64,000 nt of DNA from Pseudomonas nunensis (GCF_024296925.1 NZ_CP101125.1:6140501-6204500); one strand, 5' to 3'. Counted from the stretch's first letter, positions 27,589 to 38,432 are shown. Numbers and translations are program-made. The notes: generated from the sequence alone by a model not told the origin.

Positions 27589-29103
27589 ATGAAGCGCAAG
27601 AATATTCTTTTCATCATGGCCGATCAGATGGCCGCGCCAATGTTGCCGTTCTACGGTCCTTCGCCCATCAAACTCCCGAATCTCAGTCGCCTCGCCGCCG
27701 AAGGCGTGGTGTTCGACGCCGCGTATTGCAATAGCCCGTTGTGCGCGCCGTCGCGGTTTACTCTGGTCAGCGGTCAGTTGCCGAGCAAGATCGGCGCCTA
27801 CGACAACGCGGCCGATTTCCCCGCCGATGTACCGACCTATGCCCACTACCTGCGTCGCCTTGGCTACCGCACCGCGCTGTCGGGCAAGATGCATTTCTGC
27901 GGCCCGGACCAACTCCACGGCTATGAAGAACGCCTGACCAGTGACATCTACCCGGCCGATTACGGCTGGTCGGTGAACTGGGATGAGCCGGACGTGCGCC
28001 CGACCTGGTACCACAACATGTCATCGGTCCTGCAAGCCGGCCCATGCGTGCGCACCAATCAGCTGGATTTCGATGAAGAGGTGGTGTTCAAGGCGCAGCA
28101 GTACTTGTTCGATCACATCCGTGAGGATGGCGATCAGCCGTTTTGCCTGACCGTGTCGATGACTCACCCACACGACCCGTACACCATTCCCAAGGCTTTC
28201 TGGGATATGTACGACGACGCCGACATCCCTTTGCCTACAACGCCGGCCCAGACTGAACTCGACCCGCATTCCCAGCGTTTGCTCAAGGTCTACGACCTGT
28301 GGGACAAGCCGTTGCCTGTGGATAAGATTCGCGATGCCCGCCGTGCCTATTTCGGTGCGTGCAGCTATATCGACAGCAACGTCGGCAAACTCCTGCAAAC
28401 ACTCGAGGAAACCGGGCTGATCGATGACACGATTATTGTGTTCTCCGGCGACCATGGCGACATGCTTGGCGAGCGTGGCCTTTGGTACAAAATGCACTGG
28501 TTCGAAATGGCCGCCCGCGTGCCCCTGTTGATCAGTGCACCGGGGCAGTTCGGTGCGGGACGGGTCAGCGCCGCCGTTTCCACGGCGGACCTGCTGCCAA
28601 CCTTCGTCGAACTGGCCGGCGGTTCGCTCGAGCCTAGCTTGCCGCTGGACGGCCGCTCACTGGTTTCGCACCTGCAAGGGCAGGGCGGTCACGACGAGGT
28701 GTTCGGCGAATACATGGCCGAAGGCACCATCAGCCCGTTAATGATGATTCGTCGCGGCGCCTACAAATTCATCTACAGCGAAGACGACCCATGTCTACTC
28801 TTCGACGTACACAACGATCCGCGTGAACAGGAAGAACTCAGCCAGTCGCCGCAACATCGGCAGCTGTTCGACGATTTTCTGGCCGAAGCCCGGATCAAAT
28901 GGAATATTCCGGCGATCCACCAACAGGTCCTCGAAAGTCAACGACGCCGGCGTTTTGTTGCCGACGCCCTGACGATCGGCAAGCTGAAGAGCTGGGATCA
29001 CCAGCCGCTGGTAGACGCCAGTCAGCAGTACATGCGCAACCACATCGACCTTGATGATCTGGAGCGCAAAGCACGTTATCCACAACCCTGCCAAAACCAA
29101 TAA
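27589..29103 (+). CDS. betC: Choline-sulfatase BetC
   Basis: A 504-residue type I sulfatase. The sulfatase signature with the cysteine converted to formylglycine is at residues 52-56 (CAPSR), metal ligands are in the start MADQM and in FSGDHGDMLGERGLWYK, and the choline-sulfatase-specific C-terminal extension is present (residues about 460-504, with RRRRFVADAL). It hydrolyses choline-O-sulfate to choline and sulfate in the cytoplasm, giving sulfur and a glycine betaine precursor. The start at 27589 was chosen because the sulfatase core begins there. It is followed by choX 16 bases later. Confidence 0.95.
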   Translation: MKRKNILFIMADQMAAPMLPFYGPSPIKLPNLSRLAAEGVVFDAAYCNSPLCAPSRFTLVSGQLPSKIGAYDNAADFPADVPTYAHYLRRLGYRTALSGKMHFCGPDQLHGYEERLTSDIYPADYGWSVNWDEPDVRPTWYHNMSSVLQAGPCVRTNQLDFDEEVVFKAQQYLFDHIREDGDQPFCLTVSMTHPHDPYTIPKAFWDMYDDADIPLPTTPAQTELDPHSQRLLKVYDLWDKPLPVDKIRDARRAYFGACSYIDSNVGKLLQTLEETGLIDDTIIVFSGDHGDMLGERGLWYKMHWFEMAARVPLLISAPGQFGAGRVSAAVSTADLLPTFVELAGGSLEPSLPLDGRSLVSHLQGQGGHDEVFGEYMAEGTISPLMMIRRGAYKFIYSEDDPCLLFDVHNDPREQEELSQSPQHRQLFDDFLAEARIKWNIPAIHQQVLESQRRRRFVADALTIGKLKSWDHQPLVDASQQYMRNHIDLDDLERKARYPQPCQNQ

Positions 29104-29119
29104 TGTGAAGGGGAAGTCC

Positions 29120-30043
29120 ATGCAAAGGTTATCCACAGTACTGACGGTCGGGCTTCTGGCCCTTGGCAGTGCATCGGTTTACGCCGCCGATCAAAGCTGC
29201 GAGACGGTGAAAATGGCCGATCCGGGATGGAGCGACATCGCCGCGACCAACGCCATCACCGGGTTTCTGCTGGACGGCATGGGCTACAAAGCCAAAGTCG
29301 ATACCCTCGCGGTGCCGATTACCTTTGGCGGTTTGAAGGACGGCCAGGTTGATGTCTTTTTGGGTAACTGGATGCCGGCGCAGCAGGGCTTCTACGATAA
29401 ATTCGTCGCCACTGGCGATGTCACGCAACTGGCCAAAAACCTCGACGGCACAGAGTTCACCCTGGCGGTCCCGGATTATGTGTGGGACGCGGGTGTGCAT
29501 AACTTTGCCGACCTGAATAAGTACGCCGATAAGTTCGACAAGAAGATCTACGGCATCGGCTCTGGCGCCCCGGCGAACATCTCGCTGCAGGACATCATCA
29601 AGAAGAACGACTTCGAACTGGGTCAGTGGAAACTGGTTGAGTCCAGCGAGCAGGCGATGCTGGCCGAAGTGTCTCGCGCAGTGAAGAAACAGAAGTTCGT
29701 GACCTTCCTCGGCTGGACTCCGCACCCGATGAACGTGCAGCTGAAAATGCATTACCTGAAGGGCGGCGAGAAGTACTTCGGCGACACCGGCGCGGTTTAT
29801 ACACTGACCCGTAAAGGTTATGCACAGGCCTGCCCGAACGTCGGCAAACTGCTCACCAACCTGAGTTTCACCCAGGAAATGGAGAACAGCATCATGGCCG
29901 AGGTGGTGAACAAAAAAGTCAGCAATGCCGAGGCGGTGAAGGCGTGGATCAAGGCCAATCCGGCAGTGCTGGATAAATGGCTGGATGGCGTGAAGACCGT
30001 GGATGGCAAGGATGCGTTGGGGGCGGTGAAGGCCAAGCTGTAG
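29120..30043 (+). CDS. choX: Choline ABC transporter substrate-binding protein
   Basis: A 307-residue periplasmic binding protein with a Sec signal (residues 1-22, ending ASVYAA). It has the OpuAC/ProX type II fold with family segments ADPGWSDIAATNAITGFLLDG, VDVFLGNWMPAQ, YGIGSGAPANI and FLGWTPHPMN. The aromatic residues in these segments form the quaternary-ammonium cage in ChoX. No permease or ATPase gene is adjacent, so it probably uses the ChoV/ChoW proteins encoded elsewhere. The ATG follows GAAGGGGAAG. A DnaA box overlaps the start of the gene. It is an operon with betC. Confidence 0.92.
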   Translation: MQRLSTVLTVGLLALGSASVYAADQSCETVKMADPGWSDIAATNAITGFLLDGMGYKAKVDTLAVPITFGGLKDGQVDVFLGNWMPAQQGFYDKFVATGDVTQLAKNLDGTEFTLAVPDYVWDAGVHNFADLNKYADKFDKKIYGIGSGAPANISLQDIIKKNDFELGQWKLVESSEQAMLAEVSRAVKKQKFVTFLGWTPHPMNVQLKMHYLKGGEKYFGDTGAVYTLTRKGYAQACPNVGKLLTNLSFTQEMENSIMAEVVNKKVSNAEAVKAWIKANPAVLDKWLDGVKTVDGKDALGAVKAKL

Positions 30044-30049
30044 AACCCA

Positions 30050-30139
30050 TGTGGGAGCGGGCTTGCTCGCGAATGCGCCGGGACAGTCGACATCTTTGTT
30101 GAATGACCCACCGTATTCGCGAGCAAGCCCGCTCCCACA
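30050..30139. repeat. REPIN
   Basis: TGTGGGAGCGGGCTTGCTCG at the left and its inverted copy at the right, separated by about 50 bases. It lies between choX and the SulP gene and may weaken read-through between them. Confidence 0.92.
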
Positions 30140-30187
30140 ATGTTTCGTCCTGTTACCCTTTGCGCAAATTCCCACCCGAGAGGACCC

Positions 30188-31756
30188 ATGGCCTTCCCCA
30201 GCCGCCATTCACTCTTCCCTTTTCTGACCTGGCTGCCGCGCCAGACCCGCGCCAGTGTCGGCCGCGATTTGATCGTCGGCCTCAGCGGCGCAATTCTCGC
30301 GCTGCCGCAATCCATTGCCTACGCATTGATTGCCGGTCTCCCACCGGAATACGGTTTGTACGCCGCGATCATCCCGGTGCTGATCGCCTGCCTCTGGGGT
30401 TCGTCGTGGCATTTGATCTGCGGTCCTACGGCGGCGATTTCCATTGTCCTGTACGCCAGCGTCAGTCCTCTGGCCGTGCCGGCGACCCAGGACTACATCA
30501 CGTTGATCCTGCTGCTTACGCTGCTGGCCGGGATTTTCCAGTGGTTGTTGGGAATGCTGCGGTTCGGCGCACTGGTGAATTTCGTCTCGCACTCGGTGGT
30601 GCTGGGCTTCACCCTCGGTGCCGCCGTGGTGATCGCCATCGGGCAGATGCCGAACCTGCTGGGGCTGGACCTGCCCAACCAGGCCACGGCACTCAACAGC
30701 CTGATGACCTTGCTCACTCACCTCGGGGCTGTGGATAAACCGTCGTTGGTGCTGGGCCTGGCCACAGTAGTGGTCGGTATTGTTCTGAAACTGCTACTGC
30801 CACGCTGGCCGACGCTGTTGATCACGTTGGTCCTGAGCGGGTTGTTGGTGTGGCTTTGGCCCGCGATGTTTGGCCATGTGAAATTGGTCAGTGCGTTTTT
30901 TGGACGGTTGCCACCCTTCAGCGCAGTGCCGCTGGATCTGGAGTTGATCCTGCGTTTGCTGCCTAGTGCGGTCGCGGTCGGCATGCTTGGGCTCGTTACC
31001 AGTCTATCGATTGCCCGCTCGTTGTCGGCCCGTTCGCAGCAGTTGCTCGATGCGAACCAGGAAGTCCGCGCCCAAGGCTTATCAAACATGGTCGGTGCGT
31101 TTTTTTCCGGGTCGCTGTCGGCCGGTTCCTTTACCCGCTCGGGCCTGAGCTACGAAGCGGGCGCCTGCTCGCCGCTGGCCGGAGTGTTTTCGGCGTTGTG
31201 GGTAGCGCTGTTCGCAATCTTCGGCGCCGGATTGATCGCGCACATTCCGATCCCGGCCATGGCCGGCAGCATTCTGTTGATCGCCTGGGGGTTGGTGGAC
31301 CATCGCGGCATTCGCGCCTTGTTGCGGGTCAGCCGCGCCGAATTTCTGGTCATGGCTCTGACTTGCGTCGCCACGTTGCTGCTGGAATTGCAGACGGCGA
31401 TCTACGCCGGGGTGCTGGCCTCGCTGTTCTTCTATCTCAAGCGCACCTCACAACCGCGAGTGCAGCACTGGCGCGATGGCGATGAAGACGTTCTGCGGGT
31501 CGGCGGTTCGATCTTCTTTGGCGCCAGCCATTACCTGCAAGTGCGCCTGCAACGCATGCATGGCGTGCGCGTGGTGATCGAGGCGCAGCAGATCAACTTC
31601 ATCGACTATTCGGGGGTGGAGATGCTGCACCAGGAAGCGCGGCGGCTACTGCGTCAGGATCGCAGCCTGACCTTGCGCGGCGCGCGGCCGCCGGTGGTGG
31701 AGGAGTTGCGCAAGCTGGAAGGGGCGGAGAAATGCCCAATCCGTTTCGAAGATTGA
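30188..31756 (+). CDS. SulP-family anion permease with STAS domain
   Basis: A 522-residue SulP transporter: about twelve membrane helices in residues 20-400 (family segments ALPQSIAYALIAGLPPEYGLYAAI, GPTAAISIV, NMVGAFFSGSLSAGSFTRSGLSYEAG) and a C-terminal STAS domain (about 430-520, with VVIEAQQINFIDYSGVEMLHQ). It moves sulfate or a related anion. Location directly after choX suggests import of choline-O-sulfate or movement of the sulfate released by BetC, but this is inferred. The start at 30188 has GAGAGGA upstream; an in-frame ATG at 30140 directly after the REPIN was rejected. Confidence 0.9.
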   Translation: MAFPSRHSLFPFLTWLPRQTRASVGRDLIVGLSGAILALPQSIAYALIAGLPPEYGLYAAIIPVLIACLWGSSWHLICGPTAAISIVLYASVSPLAVPATQDYITLILLLTLLAGIFQWLLGMLRFGALVNFVSHSVVLGFTLGAAVVIAIGQMPNLLGLDLPNQATALNSLMTLLTHLGAVDKPSLVLGLATVVVGIVLKLLLPRWPTLLITLVLSGLLVWLWPAMFGHVKLVSAFFGRLPPFSAVPLDLELILRLLPSAVAVGMLGLVTSLSIARSLSARSQQLLDANQEVRAQGLSNMVGAFFSGSLSAGSFTRSGLSYEAGACSPLAGVFSALWVALFAIFGAGLIAHIPIPAMAGSILLIAWGLVDHRGIRALLRVSRAEFLVMALTCVATLLLELQTAIYAGVLASLFFYLKRTSQPRVQHWRDGDEDVLRVGGSIFFGASHYLQVRLQRMHGVRVVIEAQQINFIDYSGVEMLHQEARRLLRQDRSLTLRGARPPVVEELRKLEGAEKCPIRFED

Positions 31757-31785
31757 AACCCCATAGTGATGACAACCGCATAACC

Positions 31786-31925
31786 TGTGGCGAGGGAGCT
31801 TGCCCCCGTTCGGCCGCGAAGCGGTCGTAAACCCGGCAACCGAGGTGTGTCAGACAAATCTTGGGGGGCTGCTGCGCAGCCCAACGGGGGCAAGCCCCCT
31901 CGCCACAGCAAGCTCCCTCGCCACA
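31786..31925. repeat. Composite palindromic repeat (TGTGGCGAGGGAGC family)
   Basis: Left arm TGTGGCGAGGGAGCTTGCCC, a GCCGCGAAGCGGTCGTAA segment, an inner hairpin (GGGGGGCTGCTGCGCAGCCC), right arm GGGGGCAAGCCCCCTCGCCA, and an extra partial arm (AGCAAGCTCCCTCGCCACA) at 31907-31925. This is a third repeat family of this genome, lying between convergent sulP and aroE. Confidence 0.85.
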
Positions 31926-31930
31926 AAAGT

Positions 31931-32752
31931 CTACAGTCCCAATTGGCGGCGAAGTTCAGCCAACACCGGCGCTGTATCCGGTCGCACTCCGCGCCACAGG
32001 TAGAAGGCTTCCGCCGCCTGTTCGGCCAGCATCCCCAAACCATCCATCACCGCCACCGCGCCGTGTTCGCTGGCCCAGCGGCAGAACGAGGTCGGTTCCT
32101 TGCCGTACATCATGTCGTAGCACAGCGTCCTGCCCGGTTCGATCAAGCTTCCGGCAATCGGCGGTACATCGCCTGACAGGCTGGCAGACGTCGCGTTGAT
32201 GATCAGGTCTACCGGCTCCTGCAACCAATCGAAACCACTGGCGGACACCGGTCCCAGATCGGCGAACAGTTGCGCGAGCAACTCGGCTTTTTCCACCGTG
32301 CGGTTGGCGATGATCAGCGACGCCGGTTGTTCCGCCAGCAAGGGTTCCAGCGCACCGCGCACCGCACCGCCGGCTCCCAGCAGCAGGATGCGTTTGTCCT
32401 TGAGGCTGAAACCGGCGTTGACCGTCAGGTCGCGCACCAGCCCGGCGCCGTCAGTGTTGTCGCCCAACAACGTGCCATCGGCCAGTTTGCTCAAGGTGTT
32501 GACCGCACCGGCACGCTGCGCGCGCGGCGTCAGGCTGTCGGCCAGGCGATAGGCCTCTTCCTTGAACGGTACCGTGACATTTGCCCCACGCCCTTCAACG
32601 AAAAATGTCCGGGCAAATTCGGAAAAGTCATCGAGCGGCGCCAGCGAAGTGCTGTAGTCCAATTGTTCACCGGTCTGCTCGGCAAACAGGCGATGAATCA
32701 GCGGCGACTTGCTGTGGCCAATCGGGTTACCGAATACGACATAACGATCCAT
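31931..32752 (-). CDS. aroE: Shikimate dehydrogenase
   Basis: A 273-residue NADP-dependent enzyme reducing 3-dehydroshikimate to shikimate in aromatic amino acid synthesis. It has the substrate loop ([13 protein letters not shown]), catalytic lysine and partners in [26 protein letters not shown], the nucleotide loop [12 protein letters not shown] and NRTVEKAE. Length is normal. A GAGGAATCC ribosome site precedes the ATG, which lies 11 bases after hemF on the same strand, so the two are co-transcribed as in other pseudomonads. Confidence 0.97.
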   Translation of the reverse strand: MDRYVVFGNPIGHSKSPLIHRLFAEQTGEQLDYSTSLAPLDDFSEFARTFFVEGRGANVTVPFKEEAYRLADSLTPRAQRAGAVNTLSKLADGTLLGDNTDGAGLVRDLTVNAGFSLKDKRILLLGAGGAVRGALEPLLAEQPASLIIANRTVEKAELLAQLFADLGPVSASGFDWLQEPVDLIINATSASLSGDVPPIAGSLIEPGRTLCYDMMYGKEPTSFCRWASEHGAVAVMDGLGMLAEQAAEAFYLWRGVRPDTAPVLAELRRQLGL

Positions 32753-32763
32753 CAGGATTCCTC

Positions 32764-33702
<939 letters not shown>

Positions 33703-33842
33703 CTACGCGGCGCTCCATCGGAGCGGGGGCCGGCGCAAATGGGCGCGTAGCATAACATTGCAGCAACGCCCGCCGCAGTTGACGAAGATCAAGCTTAGGA
33801 GTTCGATAGGGAGCTTCGTAAAACGATGTTAGGAGAAGGCAG

Positions 33843-34820
33843 ATGGCAAAGCGTATTCAGATCCGCGCCCATGGCGGCCCCGAAGTGCTCGAGTATGTCG
33901 ATTACCAACCCGCCGAACCCGGCCCGCATCAAGTGCGCGTCACCAACAAGGCCATCGGCCTGAACTTCATCGACACCTATTTCCGCAGCGGCCTCTATCC
34001 GCCGCCTGCCTTGCCGTCGGGCCTGGGCTCTGAAGGCGCGGGCGTGGTGGACGCGGTGGGCAGCGACGTTACCCGCTTCAAGGTCGGCGATCGCGTGGCC
34101 TACGGCAGTGGCCCGTTGGGTGCCTACAGCCAGGTTCACGTGTTGCCGGAAGCCAATCTGGTGCTGCTGCCGGACGCCATCAGTTTCGAACAGGCCGCCG
34201 GCGTGATGCTCAAGGGCCTCACCGTGCAGTACTTGTTGCGTCAGACGTATGAACTCAAGGGTGGCGAAACCATCCTGTTCCACGCGGCGGCCGGCGGTGT
34301 CGGTTCCCTGGCGTGCCAGTGGGCCAAGGCATTGGGCGTGAAGCTGATCGGCACCGTCAGTTCAGCGGAGAAGGCCGCACTGGCCAAGGCCAACGGCGCC
34401 TGGGCGACCATTGATTACAGCCACGAAAACGTCGCGCAACGGGTGCTGGAATTGACTGACGGGAAAAAAGTCCCGGTGGTGTACGACGGCGTAGGCAAGG
34501 ACACTTGGTTGACATCGCTCGATAGCGTGTCGCCTCGAGGCCTGGTGGTGAGCTTCGGCAATGCGTCGGGCGCGGTGGATGGCGTGAATCTGGGGATTCT
34601 GGCGGCGAAAGGTTCGCTGTACGTGACCCGTCCGACCCTGGGTACCTACGCCAACAACGCCGAGAACTTGCAGCGCATGGCGAATGAGCTGTTCGAGATG
34701 ATCATCAGTGGCAAGTTGACGGTGGACATCAGCCAGACGTTTGCACTGGCTGATGCGGCCAAGGCGCAGACTGAATTGTCGGCGCGGCGGACTACCGGTT
34801 CGATTGTTTTGTTGCCGTAA
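33843..34820 (+). CDS. qor: NADPH:quinone oxidoreductase
   Basis: A 325-residue medium-chain dehydrogenase/reductase of the zeta-crystallin type. It has the GroES-like N-terminal domain (GLNFIDTYFRSGLYPPPALPSGLGSEGAG), the nucleotide loop HAAAGGVGSLACQWAKALG and no structural zinc cysteine cluster, as expected for quinone reductases. It reduces quinones with NADPH. It is divergent from hemF, with 164 bases between, and its ATG follows AGGAGAAGGCAG. This order (qor beside hemF) is conserved in pseudomonads. Confidence 0.95.
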   Translation: MAKRIQIRAHGGPEVLEYVDYQPAEPGPHQVRVTNKAIGLNFIDTYFRSGLYPPPALPSGLGSEGAGVVDAVGSDVTRFKVGDRVAYGSGPLGAYSQVHVLPEANLVLLPDAISFEQAAGVMLKGLTVQYLLRQTYELKGGETILFHAAAGGVGSLACQWAKALGVKLIGTVSSAEKAALAKANGAWATIDYSHENVAQRVLELTDGKKVPVVYDGVGKDTWLTSLDSVSPRGLVVSFGNASGAVDGVNLGILAAKGSLYVTRPTLGTYANNAENLQRMANELFEMIISGKLTVDISQTFALADAAKAQTELSARRTTGSIVLLP

Positions 34821-34828
34821 CGCCGCAC

Positions 34829-34858
34829 TGTGGCGAGGGAGCTTGCTCCCTCGCCACA
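34829..34858. repeat. Perfect palindrome between convergent qor and tsaC
   Basis: A 14-base arm TGTGGCGAGGGAGC, two-base TT centre, and its exact complement. It is the same core as the repeat at 31786-31925. It lies 8 bases after the qor stop and 13 before the tsaC stop, so it could act as a bidirectional terminator hairpin, although no T-run follows. Confidence 0.85.
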
Positions 34859-34871
34859 AGTCACTCAGGTG

Positions 34872-35429
34872 TCAGCCCTGGCGCACTACATGCCCGGTCG
34901 CCACATCCCGAATCACACTCGGGTTCTTGCGCCCACCCAGATTGCCGCCGAGCACCAGATCAAGCTGCCCACGGAAATACTGCTCGATGCGCAGCCGCGT
35001 TCGCGCCGCCGGCCGGCCCTGTGGGTTGGCGGAGGTGGACACCAATGGCCCGACCAACGCACACAAGTCCCGCACCAACGGATGATCGCTGACCCGCAGC
35101 GCCACGGTTTCATGCACGCCGGTAATCCATTGCGGCAACAGATTCTGGTGTGGCACCAACCATGTGTTCGGACCCGGCCAGGTGCTGGCCATGCGGTCCA
35201 TCCACAGTTCAGGGAAGTCTTCGAAGAGGAAGTCGAACTGGCGAATGTTGTCCGCCACAAGGATCAGCCCCTTACTCACTGACCGGCCCTTGAGCATCAG
35301 CAGACGATCCACTGCCTCTTCGTCCCACGGGTCACAACCCAGGCCCCAGACGGCTTCGGTTGGGTAGGCAATTACCGCTCCTGCGCGAATTGCTTGTGCG
35401 GCTTGTTGCACCCGCCAGCTGTTGACCAT
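34872..35429 (-). CDS. tsaC: Threonylcarbamoyl-AMP synthase TsaC
   Basis: A 185-residue YrdC/TsaC (RimN) protein that makes threonylcarbamoyl-AMP from threonine, bicarbonate and ATP for t6A37 modification of tRNAs reading ANN codons. Family segments are [44 protein letters not shown] and [13 protein letters not shown]. It is the short form without a Sua5 C-terminal domain. It is downstream of dprA on the same strand, as usual in gammaproteobacteria. Confidence 0.95.
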   Translation of the reverse strand: MVNSWRVQQAAQAIRAGAVIAYPTEAVWGLGCDPWDEEAVDRLLMLKGRSVSKGLILVADNIRQFDFLFEDFPELWMDRMASTWPGPNTWLVPHQNLLPQWITGVHETVALRVSDHPLVRDLCALVGPLVSTSANPQGRPAARTRLRIEQYFRGQLDLVLGGNLGGRKNPSVIRDVATGHVVRQG

Positions 35430-35483
35430 GAAAAACTCTCCGGAATAAGGCTCTGCGCAGTTTACCGATCTTCCTTATAAAAC

Positions 35484-36584
35484 CTAGCTCACCCGCGCAA
35501 ACCAGCGTCCGCTTTCGCACACCGCCCGGCCATCCATTTCCAGTTCAGTCAATGCCGCCAACACTTTGGGCAAGGCCCAGCCACTGCTGTTTGCCAGCGC
35601 TTCACTGGTGTGAGGCGCCGCGTGCAGCAACATCAGCAAGGGATGAGTCGCTGGCGGCGCGTTCATGGACAACGGCAACTGCTGCCAGCCGCGCAAGGCT
35701 TCGAGGATGTGCTCGATGGTTTCCACCAGCATCGCACCGTCGCGGATCAGCTGATGACAGCCCTTGGCGCCGGGATGATGAATCGATCCTGGAATCGCAT
35801 AAACCTCGCGACCTTGCTCCGCTGCGAGCCTGGCGGTAATCAACGAACCACTGGCGACACTGGCCTCGACCACCAGCACGCCGAGGGACAAACCGCTGAT
35901 GATCCGGTTGCGCCGGGGGAAGTTGCTGGCGGTCGGGCCGGCGTCCAGCGGAAACTCCGAAAGCACTGCGCTGCCCGATGCAATCATGGCGTCCGCCAGC
36001 CGCCGGTTGCGCTGTGGATAAAACTTTTCAAGTCCCGTGCCAAGTACCCCGACCGTTTGGCCGCCCACGTCCAAAGCCGCTTGGTGCGCGGCAGCATCAA
36101 TGCCCAGGGCCAGACCACTCGTAATGACGAATCCGGCGCCCGCCAAACTGCGGGAAAAGGCAGCCGCGGTGTCCATGCCCGGCCTCGATGCGCGGCGACT
36201 GCCGACCATCGCCAATTGCGGTTTTTCCAGGATGCCCGGATCGCCGGCAACAAATAACAGTGGCGGTGCATCGCTGATTTCTGCCAGCAACGCCGGGTAC
36301 TCCGGCTGGTCCCACATCAGCAAATGCTGACCCGGACGCTCTAGCCAGGCCAATGCGTGGCTCGCGCCGTCGCGGATTTCACTGGAGCGTCGAGCCTCGG
36401 CACTGGCCGCCGGCAAACCCAACGAACGCCAGGCACTGGCCGGCGCGCTGATAGCTTTTGATGCCGAGCCAAACGCTTCGAGCAGTTTCTTGAATCGCAT
36501 CGGTCCCAGTTCGGGCAAGCGGTGCAGACGTAAACGCGCCTCCAGTTCCGCAGGGGAAACCGGGGTAAAAGCGGAAAGCGACAT
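35484..36584 (-). CDS. dprA: DNA-processing protein DprA
   Basis: A 366-residue DprA (Smf) protein. It binds incoming single-stranded DNA and loads RecA during transformation. It has an N-terminal SAM-like region (LRLHRLPELGPMRFKKLL), the central Rossmann-like core with AMVGSRRASRPG, SGLALGIDAAAHQAAL, GTGLEKFYPQRNRRL and FPRRNRIISGLSLGVLVVEA, and a C-terminal winged-helix (DML1-like) domain (about 305-365). The order LysM protein, dprA, tsaC is conserved near the origin in Pseudomonas. Confidence 0.96.
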   Translation of the reverse strand: MSLSAFTPVSPAELEARLRLHRLPELGPMRFKKLLEAFGSASKAISAPASAWRSLGLPAASAEARRSSEIRDGASHALAWLERPGQHLLMWDQPEYPALLAEISDAPPLLFVAGDPGILEKPQLAMVGSRRASRPGMDTAAAFSRSLAGAGFVITSGLALGIDAAAHQAALDVGGQTVGVLGTGLEKFYPQRNRRLADAMIASGSAVLSEFPLDAGPTASNFPRRNRIISGLSLGVLVVEASVASGSLITARLAAEQGREVYAIPGSIHHPGAKGCHQLIRDGAMLVETIEHILEALRGWQQLPLSMNAPPATHPLLMLLHAAPHTSEALANSSGWALPKVLAALTELEMDGRAVCESGRWFARVS

Positions 36585-36663
36585 GGATCATCCTTGATCG
36601 TTATGAGCCCCGTTCAAACGGGAATAAGCTGTGGATAACTCTGTTGGTAACTTGTGGAGCAGG

Positions 36664-37689
36664 CTAAGGATTCCGCACCTTATCCAGGACCGCCAGTGAG
36701 CGCGATGCGTTGAGAACCAGCCCGTAACTGAGTTTGTCGTAAGTGCGGAAAACCATCAGCAGACCCGCGCGCTCATCGGGGATTTTCAGCGGCTGGCCGG
36801 TGACCCGGTCACGCACGGTTTCACCGGTTTTCATCACCACCAGCACGTTGCCTTCGGCTAATCCGTCGCGTTGTCCCTTGTTCAGCGTGACCACGTCCAT
36901 CGCGCCAATCTGCGTGACCCCGCGTGGCACATCGATGATCAAGCCATTGATGTCGGTTTTCGGCGCGCTGGGCATGAAAGTCGAATTGATCGCTCGCTCT
37001 TCGCCGCTGAACAAACGGTCGCCGAGGCGGACTTCCTGGGTGGTGCGTTGCAGCGCCAGGGTGGCGACATCGCCTTCGGTCGCGACAATCTCGCCGCCGC
37101 CAATGTCGTCGGCGTTGATCCCCAGGAACTCCTTGCTCTGCGGATCGGTGTAGACCTTGCCCTGGCGGAAGATGCCGTACACCGGCTGGTTGGGGTCGAA
37201 ATGCCCGCGCGCGAAAATCCGGTCGCCGGTGCCGCTGAGCACTCGCTCGGCATCGCCGGCGACGATGTAGGGCGCCTTGTCGAAGTCCTCGACCTTGTCG
37301 ACGATGCGGTTGCTCAACAGAAAGCTGTTGATCGATTGCAGCGGGATGCTCGGGATCGCATCGGCCACCGGGCTGCTGCGGATACGGGGCGAGAGCTTGA
37401 TGGTGCCCCGGGATTCGCCGCGATTGAGGGTCAAGCGCGGCTGGCCGTCGACATAGACCAGCGTCAACGTGTCGCCGGGATAGATGAGATTGGGGTTCTG
37501 GATTTGCGGATTGACCTGCCACAGCTCGGGCCATTTCCACGGCTCACGCAGGAATTTGCCGGAGATGTCCCAAAGTGTGTCGCCCCTTACCACTGTGTAT
37601 TGCTGCGGAAAACCTTCCTTGAGTTGCACTTGCCCGTGCGCCAAACCGGCCGAGGCCAGAAGGAGCAAGGCGAGTAGTGATTTCCTCAT
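36664..37689 (-). CDS. Exported LysM-domain protein
   Basis: A 341-residue protein with a Sec signal peptide (1-19, ending AHG) and one LysM domain at about 30-80 (YTVVRGDTLWDISGKFLREPWKWPELW, NPNLIYPGDTLTL). It therefore probably binds peptidoglycan in the periplasm. The remainder (about 100-340) is beta-rich and has a conserved family pattern with GERI/GDRLF segments, of unknown function. It is divergent from def and upstream of dprA, corresponding to PA0020 in P. aeruginosa. Confidence 0.92.
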   Translation of the reverse strand: MRKSLLALLLLASAGLAHGQVQLKEGFPQQYTVVRGDTLWDISGKFLREPWKWPELWQVNPQIQNPNLIYPGDTLTLVYVDGQPRLTLNRGESRGTIKLSPRIRSSPVADAIPSIPLQSINSFLLSNRIVDKVEDFDKAPYIVAGDAERVLSGTGDRIFARGHFDPNQPVYGIFRQGKVYTDPQSKEFLGINADDIGGGEIVATEGDVATLALQRTTQEVRLGDRLFSGEERAINSTFMPSAPKTDINGLIIDVPRGVTQIGAMDVVTLNKGQRDGLAEGNVLVVMKTGETVRDRVTGQPLKIPDERAGLLMVFRTYDKLSYGLVLNASRSLAVLDKVRNP

Positions 37690-37856
37690 GCGGTGAATCC
37701 CTTTATTATGTGCGTTCGCGTAAAACGCCAGAGCCCCCGTGGCTCGCTCCTCGCTCTTCTTGAAGAAAGGAGCTACGTTTTACAACGGTAGCCTGCATCT
37801 TCGGACCCGCCAGGCCATCGACCCGACTTTACCTCACATGTGCAGCAATTAAGCTT

Positions 37857-38363
37857 ATGGCCATTTTAGACATCCTCGAATTCCCCGACTCGCGCCTGCG
37901 CACTATCGCCAAACCTGTGGCCGTAGTGGACGACGAAGTGCGTCAGTTGGTCGATGATATGTTTGAAACAATGTATGAAGCGCCAGGCATCGGCCTCGCC
38001 GCGACCCAGGTCAACGTGCACAAACGTATCGTCGTGATGGACCTCTCCGAAGACCGCAGCGAACCGCGGGTGTTCATCAACCCCGAGTTCGAAACCCTGA
38101 CCGACGAGATGGAGCAATACCAGGAAGGCTGCCTCTCGGTGCCGGGCTTCTACGAAAACGTCGATCGCCCGCAGAAGGTCAAGATCAAGGCCCTGGACCG
38201 CGACGGCCAACCTTACGAACTGATCGCCGAAGGTCTGCTCGCCGTGTGCATCCAGCATGAATGCGACCACCTCAACGGCAAGTTGTTCGTCGATTACCTG
38301 TCCAATCTCAAACGCGACCGAATCAAGAAGAAACTGGAAAAGCTCCATCGCCAGAACGCTTGA
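37857..38363 (+). CDS. def: Peptide deformylase
   Basis: A 168-residue metalloenzyme that removes the formyl group from the N-terminal methionine of new proteins. The three family motifs are intact: [19 protein letters not shown] (metal Cys) and [14 protein letters not shown] (HEXXH metal site). It begins the def-fmt-rsmB-trkA gene run, which is conserved in order in gammaproteobacteria. A terminator hairpin directly follows, so fmt probably has its own promoter or relies on read-through. Confidence 0.97.
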   Translation: MAILDILEFPDSRLRTIAKPVAVVDDEVRQLVDDMFETMYEAPGIGLAATQVNVHKRIVVMDLSEDRSEPRVFINPEFETLTDEMEQYQEGCLSVPGFYENVDRPQKVKIKALDRDGQPYELIAEGLLAVCIQHECDHLNGKLFVDYLSNLKRDRIKKKLEKLHRQNA

Positions 38364-38375
38364 TGCCCTCCTTTC

Positions 38376-38404
38376 AAAGGCTTGCTGCGGCAAGCCTTTT
38401 TCTT
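38376..38404 (+). terminator. Rho-independent terminator between def and fmt
   Basis: A perfect 10-base stem (AAAGGCTTGC / GCAAGCCTTT) with a TGCG loop and a run of Ts, 12 bases after the def stop. Confidence 0.85.
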
Positions 38405-38432
38405 TGCGACTGCTTTGTAATAGAGAGTTTCC

